From assembly GCF_902459465.1 (NCBI RefSeq), contig NC_047063.1, positions 23,047,055-23,111,054 of the forward strand: a stretch of DNA of 64,000 nucleotides. Direction: 5' to 3'. This stretch comes from Asterias rubens. Lineage: Eukaryota > Echinodermata > Asteroidea > Forcipulatida > Asteriidae. Shown one piece after another: positions 12,067-24,065 of this stretch. Positions within the stretch are counted from its first letter, which is position 1; each line of letters opens with the position of its first letter. The translations under genes and the position numbers were made by a program. The notes beneath the pieces were generated by a model. That model had not been told where the DNA came from and made no database searches. It worked only from the letters and a program-made list of their open reading frames with translations.

Positions 12067-13255
12067 AACAACAACATGTGATGGTGCTTGTGGTGATGGG
12101 CATGAAACGCCGTATGTACGAAGCGTAATTAGCTGTAACCAATATCATAACAAAAAACATGGTGCACCAAATGGCATGAAAGAGACCTTAAATCTATGTA
12201 TACAAAATTCCAACTTCTGACTATAAGAAGTTTAAACAAAAACCGCGTAGTTGGTAAAATTATTATTATAAAAAAAATGTTTTTCTCTGAGAACTTGGTG
12301 AATTTTATCTTGCTTAATATTCATCACTGTTCTGTAAAATAGTTAAGCTAAACTGACAACGACGATCATCGTTCGTACGTACGTTACCCTTCACGTGCGC
12401 CGGTAACCTAGTTTCAATAACTGGGCCCAATTTCATAGCGCTGCTTAGCGGCCGATTTTGTGCTTACTTTGCAATTTCTATTTCATAGCGCTGCTAACCG
12501 TAAGCACACGAAAAGGCATGCTAACCTTCCGGTGCTTACCGCACGAAAATAAATGACGTCACAATGCAAATCCACGGTAAACCCGCAATATGGCCGCCCA
12601 ATTTTTCTGCTGTGAAATGCGCTAAGGCTTAAGCAAATTGTCTGCTACAGTAAGCACGCAAATTTGCTTACCGTTAGGCAGCGCTATATGAAATATGGCC
12701 CAGGTTCATTCATATATATTTTTAATCGTTAAATTTGGAAGCGTTATCAATACCTATGAAAACAACTCTGAGGCATATCACATAAACAAAAAATACCAAC
12801 AATATTTTTGTGGGCTAACTTGTACTTCCTTTTTTTTTTATTACTTTGAAATCAGTTCAGATTAATTAAAGGGTCAATAGATGTATCTTAAAAGTCATAG
12901 ACTGCAACAGAGAGCATAAATACGCCTAACATTTCAAGGGGCCCTAACGGGCCCCGGACCACACGCCGTAAATGTGACGAGAACAATGTCACATAGAGCT
13001 ATATAGCTCTATGCAATGCCCCCGTCGATTGTCGCCCATATAAGACCAACTAAATGTGACTGGTATCATGCTAGCCATTACATTAATTATTATGCTGCAG
13101 TATGAAATATACAAGTGAAAGGCCACTTGGGCCAGTTTCCTGCTAAGCAGTTAATAACTTAACAACAACAATTTTTACTTACAACAAAGGGAAATTTGGG
13201 GACAGATCCCTGCGAGACAGACGAAGAGCATCCCGGCAGCGAAAAGGTTGAACAT
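5623..13255 (-). CDS. Secreted trypsin-like serine protease, gene 1 (complete, 5 exons)
   Basis: The exons, in transcript order, are 13255-13183, 10746-10554, 10260-9986, 9228-9092 and 5811-5623. All have GT/AG borders and compatible phases (1, 2, 1, 0), giving 289 codons (288 aa). The order is signal peptide, short linker with GCG, activation site R-IVGG, His57 in TAAHC, Asp102 in DNDIAVM, Asp189 in DACQ, and Ser195 in GDSGGP. This is the S1 family trypsin fold with a full catalytic triad; D189 predicts cleavage after Arg/Lys. It is probably a secreted zymogen. Unlike gene 2 there is no TSP1 exon between signal peptide and protease. Two oddities: the usual pocket Gly226 is Ser (PSVYT, where the paralogs have PGVYT), and there is an extra Cys in HECYN. 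The introns are filled with small transposons. The substrate is unknown. Confidence 0.88.
6141..6522. mobile_element. Family B hairpin TTAA element (reference copy)
   Basis: Ends AGGAACACGTTGCCTTGGAT and its inverse, flanked by TTAA. It is a near-complete hairpin with arms of about 180 bp; the centre (about 6,302-6,360) is an almost perfect palindrome, CACGGTCGGCCATTTATGGG and inverse. It lies in the gene 1 intron. Confidence 0.8.
6575..6790. repeat. Dispersed repeat, inverse copy at 35,560-35,760
   Basis: GTACAGGCCGTCCAGGGAAG and TCTCAGACCTAGCTCAT recur inverted at the second site. Confidence 0.6.
7236..7401. mobile_element. hAT-like hairpin element with direct-repeat target site
   Basis: Inverted ends TCTTGGTTCCAAGACCATTG; GTGGAAGTAG is repeated at 7,226 and 7,402. 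The paralogous intron of gene 2 (GTGTGGCAGAAGATTATG near 19,230) shows the empty site. Confidence 0.7.
7519..8211. mobile_element. Family C TTAA element (split by family B)
   Basis: The interior TCGGTCATCGGAGTCGGGAG and TTCTCGATATCGAGAA marks the family. It is divided by the family B copy at 7,689-8,016. Confidence 0.7.
7689..8016. mobile_element. Family B element inserted in a family C element
   Basis: TTAA flanks it at 7,685 and 8,017. Other family C copies show the uninterrupted site GTGTTTAAAATAAATCC, so this insertion duplicated TTAA. Confidence 0.85.
8216..8575. mobile_element. Family C element
   Basis: Starts AGCCATTGGACACTTTCGGT; ends with a diverged inverse; shares TTAA with the elements on both sides. 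Confidence 0.75.
8580..8956. mobile_element. Family D TTAA hairpin element
   Basis: Its arms, TTGAAGATAATGATAGT and CTATCATTATCTTCAA, pair; the centre is ATTTTCGTCTCATGAGACGA. Related pieces lie at 15,886-16,193 (next to the orphan Ser exon), 6,825-7,110 and 17,560-17,630. Confidence 0.72.
9092..9228 (-). CDS. Gene 1 exon 4: specificity-pocket Asp189
   Basis: A 137-nt exon, from [20 protein letters not shown] to [15 protein letters not shown]189 four residues before the GDSGG block marks trypsin-type specificity. It is two codons shorter than the paralogous exons, which read [17 protein letters not shown] here, so a loop before the pocket is trimmed. The donor is GTGAGC. Confidence 0.87.
9986..10260 (-). 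CDS. Gene 1 exon 3: catalytic Asp
   Basis: A 275-nt exon, phase 2 to phase 1. It runs from [14 protein letters not shown] through [19 protein letters not shown], containing Asp102, to [13 protein letters not shown]. The acceptor is TTTTCTCAG and the donor GTAAGA. Compared with the paralogs at 20790 and 38150 it has a Cys in HECYNPNN that they lack. Confidence 0.88.
10554..10746 (-). CDS. Gene 1 exon 2: activation site and catalytic His (the only one in the window)
   Basis: This 193-nt exon runs from phase 1 to phase 2. It encodes [15 protein letters not shown], then the zymogen cleavage site followed by [17 protein letters not shown], then [20 protein letters not shown] with catalytic His57. 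The Cys in GGCGT probably forms the disulfide that tethers the propeptide to the protease domain after activation, as in many two-chain S1 enzymes. The donor is GTAAGC. No paralogous copy was found near genes 2 or 3. Confidence 0.88.
10852..11029. mobile_element. Small element with inverted ends containing TGACGTCA
   Basis: TAGACCTTATGCACATGACG and TGACGTCAATGCATGAGGTC are inverted. It lies just upstream of the His exon of gene 1. Confidence 0.6.
12019..12065. repeat. Poly-C / poly-A tract
   Basis: A run of 14 C is followed by over 30 A. Other homopolymers: 6,884, 7,422, 23,731, 49,183-49,227 and 60,758. Confidence 0.85.
12421..12706. mobile_element. Family H element (GGGCCCAATTTCATAG ends)
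   Basis: Inverted ends CCCAATTTCATAGCGCTGCT, with GTAAGCAC repeats inside. Relatives: 1,270-1,466, 22,240-22,440, 24,712-24,895, 27,790-28,015, 34,400-34,915 (two in tandem) and 44,613-44,847. Confidence 0.62.
13183..13255 (-). CDS. Gene 1 exon 1: signal peptide
   Basis: It starts at ATG (13255-13253) in context CAAGATGT and encodes [20 protein letters not shown] and then ISLC plus one base. The hydrophobic core fits a secretory signal. The donor is GTAAGT (13182-13177). It ends in phase 1, as does the paralogous exon at 27572-27644, which differs at only a few codons. Confidence 0.85.
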
Positions 13256-14140
13256 CTTGATCGGAGACTTTATCAGATGAGTTTGTAAAGAGCTAGGTTT
13301 CGGTGGTGAGTTTTGTGCGTTTGTGGCTCACTTTTTCACCAGAGTTCCAGTGGCTCATGTCGCTTGAGCCGTTTTACATAGACGGGAACTTCAAAATTTC
13401 ATTGAAGGTGTTTACGTGATTTGATCTGTCCAGTAAACAGAATAACAAAAGGCAAAGAGGTAGAAAGTGGAACATTGGGTCGTACAAAATTCGTTATGAA
13501 TAAAGTTCAGATTTTAGGCTTCAATAATTTTTAGGCCAACCATAAAGGTTTTGCTGGCAAACATTCACAGTTTTGTTGACTGACAGGCCCACCTAAAAAA
13601 AAATTCAATATATGCCCTTTTTTCCCCTCACAATGGTCTTGGCGAAACATGCAAAAACGGGACCCAATTAAGGCAGTTGACTCCATTCTTTGCGACCTAA
13701 AATCAAACTTACCGACGCCTGAACCTGGAGCCAATTGAATGACTTATAACAAACAAATTGTGGGTGTCAAAACATGTCTTTAATATAACTGCCAAGAAGA
13801 GGCAACTGATGTGGAAAATAAAAAATTACCTTGCATTCCATGACACATTTTGGACAACACAATATTGGCGCTTTATTTTCTGGCATTTGAGAAAGATCTA
13901 AATAAACTCCCGTGTCCGCTAGAGCGATTAAAATCTGGCTTGTTTTTGAACGTGTACAGAATGACATGACGGAACTGAGTGATCCGTTTTGTGTTTTTGT
14001 TTGTGTTTTTTGATTAAAATGTAAAAGATTTGTTGCATGATTGTGTGTCCAAATAAGTGAAAATGAACCACCGTGAGATTGACTGTGTAATCTTTCCAAA
14101 ACAAATGACGTAAAATTACTTTGATGATTCAAGTTAGCTT
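13256..14140 (-). promoter_or_regulatory. Upstream region of gene 1, paralogous to that of gene 2
   Basis: Blocks in this stretch recur in the same order at 27645-28680, for example AGGCAACTGATGTGGAA, TTGTGGCTC and TTCCAAAACAAA. The gene duplication therefore carried about 0.9 kb of 5' flank. A chance open frame (13767-14132, minus) lies here; I do not regard it as a gene. Confidence 0.45.
13372..13380 (-). promoter_or_regulatory. Degenerate TATA-like box of gene 1
   Basis: TATGTAAAA (minus strand) lies about 120 bp before the start codon. It is at the same distance as the better TATA box of gene 2 in an otherwise alignable upstream region. Confidence 0.35.
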
Positions 14141-14716
14141 AAACTCTCCTTGCCTTTCACCCCTACGGACCCGGTTCAAATCCCCCTTCCGACCGGAGCC
14201 TTGTTTGTGAATTAGGCTGTCAGTGTCCAACCCCAATATGTAGATTGGTGCTGTCCCCAATAATAATACACTACTATGATAACCATACATTCAGTTTTTG
14301 TAAACAACAAAAACCAGGGGGCTCGTGGGTGATGTCATAAAAATGTGATCGCATGAATTGTTGACGTAATTTCACCTGGTTCAGGAACTATATAGTTTTT
14401 TTTTCAAAATGAAACTTAAACTTCCGATTTGAACTGGAAGTAAAGGTCAAAATGGGTTCACGCTTTGTGTAGTTAAAACAAGTCCTTTGAGCCATTTCTT
14501 GTGACATATAGATGGTAAATTACAGTGTGTAGTTCAGTAGTTATGTTTGTTTCAGTTTTTTTTTTACGGGTTACTGAGTTGTTTCACTGTTTTCAAACTT
14601 CTAATAGCTTTTAAAAATCCAATGTGTGGCTAAGGATTTTTATGATTTTGTGAATCAGTAACTTTCAACTTCCGGCTTGAACCGGAAATAAAGGTACGCT
14701 ATGTGGTGTTTCTTAA

Positions 14717-15055
14717 AGACATTAGACACTATTGGTAATTGTCAACGACCAGTCTTCTCAGCATATGCATAAAACAACAAACCTGTGAAAATTTGAGCTC
14801 AATCGGTCGTCGAAGTAGCGAGATAATAACACGAAGTTGTGTGCTTTCAGATGCTTGGTTTCGAGACCAAGTTCTAAATCAGAGGTCTCAAAATCAAATT
14901 CGTGGAAAACTACTTCTTTCTCGTTTACTACGTCACTTCAGAGGGAGCCGTTTCTCACAATGTTTTATACTATCAACCTCTCCCCATTACTCGTTACCAA
15001 GGGAGGTTTTATGCTAATAATTATTTTCAATAATTACCAATAGTGTCCACTGCCT
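14717..15055. mobile_element. Family A TTAA element (reference copy)
   Basis: Both ends read inward AG(G/A)CA..GGACACTATTGGTAATT and the element is flanked by TTAA (14,713 and 15,056). The centre has the hairpin around GAGACC...GGTCTC. No coding capacity; a non-autonomous piggyBac-type element by its target site. Confidence 0.75.
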
Positions 15056-15059
15056 TTAA

Positions 15060-15610
15060 TAAGGGAATCAATGTGTGGTGAAGAGGTTTTCAACTACATG
15101 TAGTGGTTTAATCCCAACGAGGCCTGGTTCTTGATAATTTTACCGAGACAAAGTCGAGGTAAATTTTAAAGAACCAGGCCTCGGCGGGTTTAAACTACTC
15201 GTTGAAAACCGATTCAATACACTTTGATTCCCATTCATAAATACCTTTTCGATCAAAAACATCAACACTTCTGGTCAAAAAGTAAAAATAAATGCAAACA
15301 TTATAATTGTTCAATGATTTATTTCAACACAACACCCCCAGCTATGAAATGGTAAGGCCCTCCGCCGCCCTAGGGTAAACAACTCCTTATAATGCTGTGG
15401 GCGTTGCGCGTATCGCGTGAAGTGGCACAACCGTCCCGGCCGTTGATCTCGACCAATAGGAATTGAGAAACTGTCTTATAAGCACATGTGCAAGCTTGCG
15501 TATCACGCCCAGTGTTTCACCACTTTTTATCGGTCATAAACAACGGTTTATACACACCCACGTGATGCGCTCTCCACCAATAGGAATAGCGAAACTGTCC
15601 GAGGTATTTA
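15060..15610. mobile_element. Family E element
   Basis: AAGGGAATCAATGTGTGGTG begins it; a hairpin around GAACCAGGCCTCGGCGGG follows; it ends near GTATTTATGAATGATAG. It recurs at 24,066-24,545. Confidence 0.65.
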
Positions 15611-15659
15611 TGAATGATAGTTAAGACATTATGACATTTTGTCATGTTTAGGGATTAAA

Positions 15660-15851
<192 letters not shown>

Positions 15852-15885
15852 TCAAAGAGGAGGGGAAAACAATAAACATTGTTAA

Positions 15886-16193
15886 AGGATTTGGGTACCT
15901 ATCAAAATGTCCATAGATTTACGTTAATCTTACAGCGTTTGAAGATAATGATAGTGGAAAAGCTTCCCTTCAAATATTACTTACTGAGGTGCTGTAGTGT
16001 CATGATTAATTCGTCTCAAGATACGAAAATTATTTTCATGACATTGTTCTACTCATTTCCCAAAAACTACAGCACCTCAGCACGTTATATTTTCAGGGAA
16101 GCTTTCTACTCTCATTATCTTCAAACTGTGTAAGTTTAGTGTAAATCTGTGGACATTGTGTTTTTTGTCCTACAAAAGTTACATAGACCCTTT
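15886..16193. mobile_element. Family D element beside the orphan Ser exon
   Basis: Starts AGGATTTGGGTACC after TTAA, 38 bp from the exon's acceptor side. Confidence 0.68.
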
Positions 16194-16199
16194 GAAAGT

Positions 16200-18700
16200 C
16201 AAAGACTTCTATGGTACCACAAAGCTGCCATTGCTACTGCCGCGGGTGTTGTCATGTACACTGGTGCTATGGGTATAGTACCTTGATTGATATAAATTTA
16301 GGTATAGTGCATTGGTTGCAGTTATTAATCGCATCCGTGCGACTCAACCAATCACAAGGCAGAATATTTATACAGGGAGGGTGTTTAATATAATAAATAT
16401 TAAAACACCCCTTACAAAAATACTGCCTTTTCATTGGTTTAGAGCGCGTCACATGATATGTCTTAGTTTTACTAGAAGCCCGGCGTTCGTGTGTGATAGT
16501 CGGTTTGCCTCATAACACACCAACAGACTATTTTGCATCCTCGTACACGTAAAGTTGAATAGAACATCCCGTCTTTCAAGCATTCATTTTTCTTTTTTAA
16601 CGATTGCATGGCGCGCGCGGTACCCAGACGTCTTTTTACCCACCTCTTACCCAATCAGTTGTGCGTCTCTGTGTATCTGAAGTGCGCGTACAAACATTAC
16701 GTGTACGAGGATGAAACTATAATCTGTTGAGTTCAATTCAGCCCATGTTAAAATAGACTGTGCCTCTGTATTTGACAGGTCCCCGCCGCTAGATCCAGTG
16801 ATTCCTTTAGATACAATGATATCATTGGACACGTGCAGTAACATGAGCTTTCCATGCCCAAACACAGTCTACCCGCAACCCATGCGTTTTCATGCGTGAC
16901 CTCGGTTTGAATAATATATAATTAGTCCAAAGGGCTTCTGAAATTCAGTCTCTTTCGGCCTTGTCTGAAAAGTATTGACAGAAATAATGTTGGAGTACAT
17001 TGAAATAAAGTGCATAAAAATCTGTCGTTTTGTATGAAAAAATCGGTGCAAGAAAGAAAACAAGTCACAACAACACGACAGATTGTCCCGTTTCAGCATA
17101 GTCCAAAACTAGTATACATGGATACATTTTTTAATATTCTTCCTGGAAATGTTATAAACGAGACCGGATCGTACCTATAGTCCAGTCAGTATACAGCGAT
17201 TTCCACCGGTAGTCTAAAACCAACGTAACGAACAAATCAACCATTATAACACAGCATGGTTTTCCTGCACGGTGATTGGCTGACGAAGACATCATCCATT
17301 GATGTAGCAGCTTGCTGTTTTTCGTGGGTATGGTTCCCCGACCGCTAGGCTATCAATCGGCGTCAGTCAATTAAAAAAGTGCCTATCTACTGTAAGCTGA
17401 CCCTCATTCAGCTCATAGAAGACGGGCTCTTTTGTTAGTAGAGAGGTTTCGCAGAGTCACCGATACTCTTACGTGAACGGATACGTCATAATACTTCATC
17501 ACTTTTTAAGGTCCATGTGACGTATGATACACAAGTTAGAATAGTCGCTCAAAACGGGAATCTATCTTCAAACCCTTCAAGTTTAATATAATTCTATGGA
17601 CATTTTGAAAAAGTACCCAAATCCTTTAAGAGTAAAAAACAGGTGACGAACGTATCAGTACATAAAACATATTATTATCTAATTTAGGAACTCAACAGAT
17701 AATACATTATTTTCGTTGCCACCTTCCTAACAATTTACCTGTCGAAAGAGAATATAAAATATAAAAAAATCCGTAAAATTGACGGTGCTTTACCTGGGAG
17801 CTAGGGTGCCAGGTTAAGTGCCATAAATTTCACAGAGGAAGTTTGGTAAACTACCCCCTCAATACACACTCCACTGTGAAGTTTACGACACTTTACCTGG
17901 CACCCTTTAGCTGCCAGGTAAAGCACCGTATGTTATTACGGATTTTTGTTTACAGTGTACGTTCTGGGAACACCGAGCTTCGATGCAAGCATTGGACAGA
18001 CATTTTGGACTGGAAAATGATATAACTTGTTGTCCCATGCACCGGTCAACAACTGATTACTTGTTTTTTTTTATCTTGTGAGTCAATGCAATGCCATTTG
18101 TTTCTGGAACTGTTTGGTTGAGCTTTATTATAGTCTATCATATGTTTTAGGCTCTATTCGTATCTCATTTGTTTATTTATGTATTTATTCGGTCATGCTT
18201 TAAAGACAACCAAAAACATTACGGAAACATTAGAGACAAACTATAAAATGAAAGTTTTTCATACGAAACATTTCTATTTGTGATTGACATTGGTGTTAAA
18301 AAACTTTAGGGTCAATATGCTTTCCGAATTCAATCAATCGAATGAGATCTTTCGAAGACCAGAACAATCCTAGGATTGTCTTGATTAAATTTGATGGCTG
18401 CCTTGCGAACGAAAATACTCCAGGGCGCCCTCCGCTATCTAGAGGTCTAAGGCCTTTTCGAAATCACTGTCTCAGCTTTGGCTACGGCTAAAGGCTACAC
18501 CAGTTATATTGAAAACGTGCACCTGCGGTATGGACAGGGATTCAATCAGGCGGACTGATCCTAACAAGCCGGAGCCAAAGTCCCGTTTCACCCAGTCAGT
18601 TTCCACAGTGGCTTAGGCATATTACTTGATAGACTAAGACTTTTAGGCTAAATAATCATTTTTAAGAATAAACTCCATCTAATATTCCATCTAGAAAACC
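16200..18700. other. No supported gene; repeat remnants
   Basis: 16,300-16,700 shares segments with 42,060-42,300 in inverse order (ACATGATATGTCTTAGTTTT; AGACGTCTTTTTACC). 17,770-17,935 has a hairpin around TTTACCTGGCACC and TGCCAGGTAAAG. Confidence 0.5.
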
Positions 18701-18789
18701 CAAAGGTATTTGAAAGAAATAAATTTAAAGAGCAAAGGCATTAATGATAGTTTAGACATTATGACATTTTGTCATGTTTTGGGATTAAA

Positions 18790-18981
<192 letters not shown>

Positions 18982-19404
18982 TCAAGAGTAGGGGAAGAAA
19001 AAACATTGTAACATGAACAATAGTGTAAAGCAGTTAATTGTTTTAGGAATATCCCTACGACATACTGCCACAGACTTTTAGGCACCTCAAAGATGTCGTT
19101 GCTACGGATGTACACTGTTGCTATGGTGCTCTCAACCAATCACAAGGCAGAGTATGTGTACCGGCATGCCGGGTGTTATAAATGACACCAATCACGCGAA
19201 CCATGCTGGGACTAGGGCAGACACCGGCGGTGTGGCAGAAGATTATGTAACTCGAAGGATCTGTACCTCCCCCCAAAAATACATCTGGGAACACGCACAA
19301 CAATTCACTTGTGATACCTTGTGCTACATACACAATGTTCGTCTTCTACGCGAAGTTCCCAATTTCCAAAATAGGTGTATATTGATTTGATTTGTTTCGC
19401 CTAC

Positions 19405-19547
19405 CTGGCAGGCGTCAATCCCTCCTTTCATGTATCCTGCACAGATCATATTGTACGAAATGTCTCTGGGGTAAGCTTTTATGCAATCTCTGATTTCCAC
19501 GAGGGGTACCATCGCTTCTTGAAGAACATCAGCAGTGTTACCATCCT
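19405..19547 (-). CDS. Gene 2 D189 exon
   Basis: 143 nt, from [20 protein letters not shown] to [15 protein letters not shown], with donor GTAGGC. D189 is present. A LINE fragment lies just upstream in the intron (19,640-19,930). Confidence 0.8.
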
Positions 19548-19639
19548 CTACAGTAGAAACAAGATGTGCCATACAATCAATTCTACACAGCGGATATTTT
19601 TTTTAATGCAAGTTCACCCGAACTAATGCTAAGAGCCAA

Positions 19640-19930
19640 TCTAGATAAATGGATAAATAAAGGGCTACAAGGACGAAACCATAGAAATGCAGAAACTCAA
19701 TGGAGCTGAAGGTAGTAATTGATATTCCTCTTTAATAAAAGATGGCAGATCATAGGATGAAGGGAAACATGCACCAGGCAAGGAGTTCCAAAGAGATGCA
19801 GTACGAGGAAAAAAGCGTCTGTAGTAGCTCTTTGTTCTACATCTCGGCCAGCCACAGTATAATGATGAAAACAAGCAGAAAGCCTGGTCTCACGCTGGTC
19901 TAATGCTCTTAGTGGATGAACAAAGCTCCA
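19640..19930 (-). mobile_element. LINE reverse-transcriptase C-terminal fragment
   Basis: A minus-strand frame reads RRFFPRTASLWNSLPGACFP, the signature of the LINE ORF2 C-terminus. A second frame continues the upstream part, so it is frameshifted. It lies in the gene 2 intron before the D189 exon. Confidence 0.6.
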
Positions 19931-20789
19931 CAATTAAAACCTGAGAACATTGCAGTGGGCCTACTTATTTAGACAAAAACAAATCAATGTTTGGATGATA
20001 ACTTTTAAATCAAAATGAATAATTTACAAATAATAGCCGTGAATTGTACAACGTCTCAATCTTGTAAAGTCCACCTGGTGAAACTACCAGCGATATAAAC
20101 TGTTCTTTCTTGTTTTCACGAGAAAAAAAATACACCGATTCGATGGGACAAAGTTAACATGTTGAATTTTAGGTCAATCCACGTTCGAGCAACTACTTCA
20201 GTTTATGGCTTATAAATTATTGTATCGTAATTATTGCTAGGAAAGTACGTAATCGTAATGCCGCCATTAGGATAAAAAGCCTCTTGTACGTACACGATAA
20301 GTTTGGACTTATTTGTACTCGAACACGATGTAGTTTACTAAGTACGTTTGTATGTATGTAAATGATAACTTTGTATTGATCATGTACGTACATAATCAGT
20401 TTTTGCGTACGTACACTATAAAATTGGATTTGTCATTTACGACAGGATAAGTATTGTACATGACACGATACGTTCTGGACGTTTGTTTTATTCATGTGGT
20501 GGCAATAGGCTTGTCACAAAATAGAATGAAACCTCAAATCAATGAAAACTCGACAGAAAGATTTGATCGCCATTCCCTATTCCGCTACTGTCCTACTGTT
20601 GCTCATGTTATCATTTACACAATAGGCCACAATCAGCATAGTAGCCCAACTTAGCACAGTTTTTGTTCTCAGTGAAAAGCTTATTGTCGCTTCTGCAGTT
20701 TGGTTCTCGTTTTCGACGCGTGGATTTTGTAATCTGCCAAAAAAAACACTCATGGAACCACGTTGAAAAAAACTCCCACAAATTCGTAC

Positions 20790-21064
20790 CCTTTATTGCG
20801 CCGAACCCAACGATGAAACACTCGGAGGTGACGTCGAAGCCCGCACTGACATCCGCGTCCAAACACACTGAGTTGATGAATCGACTTTCCTCTGGTGGTT
20901 GACTAGCAAGCACCATGACGGCGATGTCGTTGTCAGTGGTTTCGTCGTTGTAGTTTTCATGAATGATGATATGTGTCACGTCACTGACATGCTCGTTGTT
21001 GTTTTCGCTGTCATATTCTCTGTGCTTGCCGAGAATGACCCTCCAGTAAGTTGCAACGTTGGCG
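20790..21064 (-). CDS. Gene 2 Asp exon
   Basis: 275 nt, open, with ANVATYWRVILGKHREYD, the Asp102 motif [12 protein letters not shown], and ECFIVGFGAIKG. The donor is GTACGA rather than the GTAAG of its paralogs, a weaker +4 position. Length and phases equal those of gene 1 exon 3. Confidence 0.8.
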
Positions 21065-21362
21065 CTGAGAAAATGAATAAAATTCCTTGATAGTTAAATG
21101 AGAAGAAACCCCTCGAACCTTTCCTCAAGTTGAGTCGGTAGGATACTGTCGAGAACACTACTACATGTTTCATTAGTTTGTTTTTAGGCACTGTACACGC
21201 TTGGTAACTGTCAAAGACCAGTATTCCGGTTGGTGTATCCCATCATAAGCATAAAATAACAAGCCTGTGAAAATTTGGGCTCAATTGGTCATCGAAGTTG
21301 CGAGAAAATCATGAATTTGTGTGCTTTCAGATAGGAATAACAGACTGCTAGAAGGCTTTTAA

Positions 21363-21718
21363 AGCCATTGAACACTTTTGGTAAGTGTCCAAAGGCCCAC
21401 ACTTCGTGTTTCACAACTTATATATAAAATAACAAACCTGTGGAAACTTAGGCTCTATCAGTCATCGGAATCGGGAGAAAATAACGGGAAACCCACCCTT
21501 GTTTCCGCACGTTTCGCCATGTCATGCCATGTGTTTATAATAAATCCGTAATTCTCGTTATCGAGAATTGATAATTGTTTCAAGTGTTTTCTCAAAAAGT
21601 AAAACATTTCATGGAATAATATTTCAAGAGAAGTCTTTCACCATGCATTACCTTCTGTAAACCCTGTAAATTATTTGTAAATCTGTGGTTTGTTCTGTAC
21701 CGAAACTGTCCAATGGCT
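21363..21718. mobile_element. Family C element in the gene 2 intron
   Basis: TTAA-flanked; followed directly by a partial family A copy. Confidence 0.72.
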
Positions 21719-22913
21719 TTAAAAGCAATGTACAGTATAAGTAATCGCTCAAAATAATTGTTAGCATAAAACCTTACTTGGTAAAAATTGTTTAAGTGAG
21801 AAATTACCTCGAGTCCAAAAAACTACGTAACATCAGAGGGAGTCGTTTTCCACAATAACTTCTTGTTTTGAGTAAGTACCAAACGTGTACCTTCCCTTTA
21901 GGAAGGATTTGAAACTGTGCATTTACTATATCCTGGTGTCATGTGTTTTCAGTAGGATAACATGAAAATTGTTTACAATAAAAAAACTAAATGATTTTTA
22001 AATCATTTATCCAACCTTTTTTACAACGACAGTTACACTGTCTGTGGGTTAAAATCTTAAAAGTTCTGTTTTTCTGTTGCGAGAGATAATCCACTACTTA
22101 CAGTGCCAATGCATGTACGACATTGGAGCGACGTCATATGTTTTCAAACCTTTCATTGGTTGGTATTTTATTGAATATTCAGAAGCTAGTATGACGTGCA
22201 AAATAAATCAAAAATCGCATTCAATTAGTATTAAACAAATTTAATACATTTTTGTCCCAAGACTCCACTCAATTGTTCTGCTAAGTAAACAACAGCTAAA
22301 TACCAGTCACAAGCAATGTATATGGCATGACATTTTTGCCAGTAAAATGTGTAAAATAAGCGAGCTATTTTCGTGCTTAAGCGAATTTTTTGCGAATTTG
22401 ATTGTTTGCATAAAAATGCATTAGTGATTAATACCAACAGTTCCTCAGTTTATAAATGTTTGAGCATAACCTAGGACATTTATAACTTTTATTCTCAGCA
22501 TGATTAAGCCTGAAGAAAATACAGACCGTGAGTAAACAGCAGAGCTTCCGTCACCGGTGGAGCTTGCACAGTTTCGCGGTAAACGGGAATCAAAGTTTGG
22601 GTTTGAAAACATACTATACTCTACGATAAGTTAACACAACGTTTTGCTTCAGTTTCCACGGACCAGCTATTTTTATTAGGTTTTTTTTAATCTGAATTAT
22701 GGATCATTTATACCCATTTTCCTCCAATCCTTTACAAAAAGGATATTGCTGCAAATGTTTGTTTGTATCGCTTTAATAATCGTTGGGTCATATGTAATCG
22801 ACCCTCATACGTTTTCGAACCCCAACTTTGATTCCCATTTACCGCTAAACTGTGCAAGCTCCACCGGTGGCATCAGCTCTGCTGTTTACTTACTGTGTTT
22901 TCATTAGGCTTAA

Positions 22914-23297
22914 AGACACAGGACACTATTGGTAATTGTCAAAGACTAGTCGTCACAGTTCATGTATCTCAACAAATGCATACAATAACAAACCTGTGAA
23001 AGTTTGAGCTCAATCGGTTGTCGAACTTGCGAGTTAATAATGCAAGAAAAAACACCCTTGTCACACGAAGTTATGTGCTTTCATTTGCTTGATTTTGATA
23101 CCTCAAAATGATTCTAAATCTGAGGTCTCCAAATCAAATTCGTGGAAAATTAATTACTTTTTTCTCGAAAACTATATTACTTCAGAGCGAGCCGCTCTCA
23201 TAATGTTGTATACTATCAACCTCACCCCATTACTTTTTACCAAGAAAGATTTTATGCTAATAATTACTTTGAGTAATTTCCATAGTGTCCACTGCCT
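22914..23297. mobile_element. Family A TTAA element
   Basis: Full-length copy between TTAA at 22,910 and 23,298, in the gene 2 intron. Confidence 0.75.
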
Positions 23298-24065
23298 TTA
23301 ATCATGCTGAGAATACAGTTTCCTGTCGTAGGTGATGCTCAAACATTTTTATAAAATGATGATTTTTTTATTTATAAATCACTAGTGCACTATTATGCCA
23401 ACAATCAAAAGAGTCTAAGAAACATCATCCAACCTCAAAAGTTCAAAACAAAATGATCATCTTCTAGATTGAGTTTCATTCTCCTTCAGTCACTAGATAG
23501 ATCACATGATGTGGTTGCTTTTGGGGATTCATGGCATGCAAATAATATGGGGAAAAAATATTTTAAGTGAAAATGGGTGAACAAACTTTGTTGATTAACT
23601 GCAGACTGTTATACATTCTGATCAACTTAATAAATAATATGTCTACGTTAAAGAGAAAATATAACAGATTGGTTTCTTATCTCCTGAAACAAAACATTGC
23701 TGGTCTGAAATTGGGTGTTTGTGCTTCAAGGGGGGGGGGGGGGGTGTTTTACCGTCATGCCTTGTGATATCTCTGGATTCTAATCTAGTGACCATCCAGG
23801 ACAAAAATGAAATTGAATTTGTGAAGCCAAAACTGTTAAGATTTCAACACACGATGAAGTGCATGTGTCATTGTAAAAAGGTTGGTTAGATGATTTTTAA
23901 AAAATTCACTTAGTTTTGATTGTGAACAATTTTCCTGTTAATTATTGAAACCCATGGCACCAGGATACCCCTCCAAATTTGACCGGTTTTTTTTTGTACC
24001 CAACTCCTAAAAGATCTTCTCGTAATATTTGACATTCTTAAGATATGAATTGATTGTTAGATTAA

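Noticed and set aside
11807-12220. 137-aa frame with poly-Pro/Lys run
   Set aside because: Crosses a poly-C/poly-A tract.
13767-14132. 121-aa minus-strand open frame upstream of gene 1
   Set aside because: Lies in the duplicated promoter flank; the paralogous stretch at 28.4-28.7 kb does not keep the frame.
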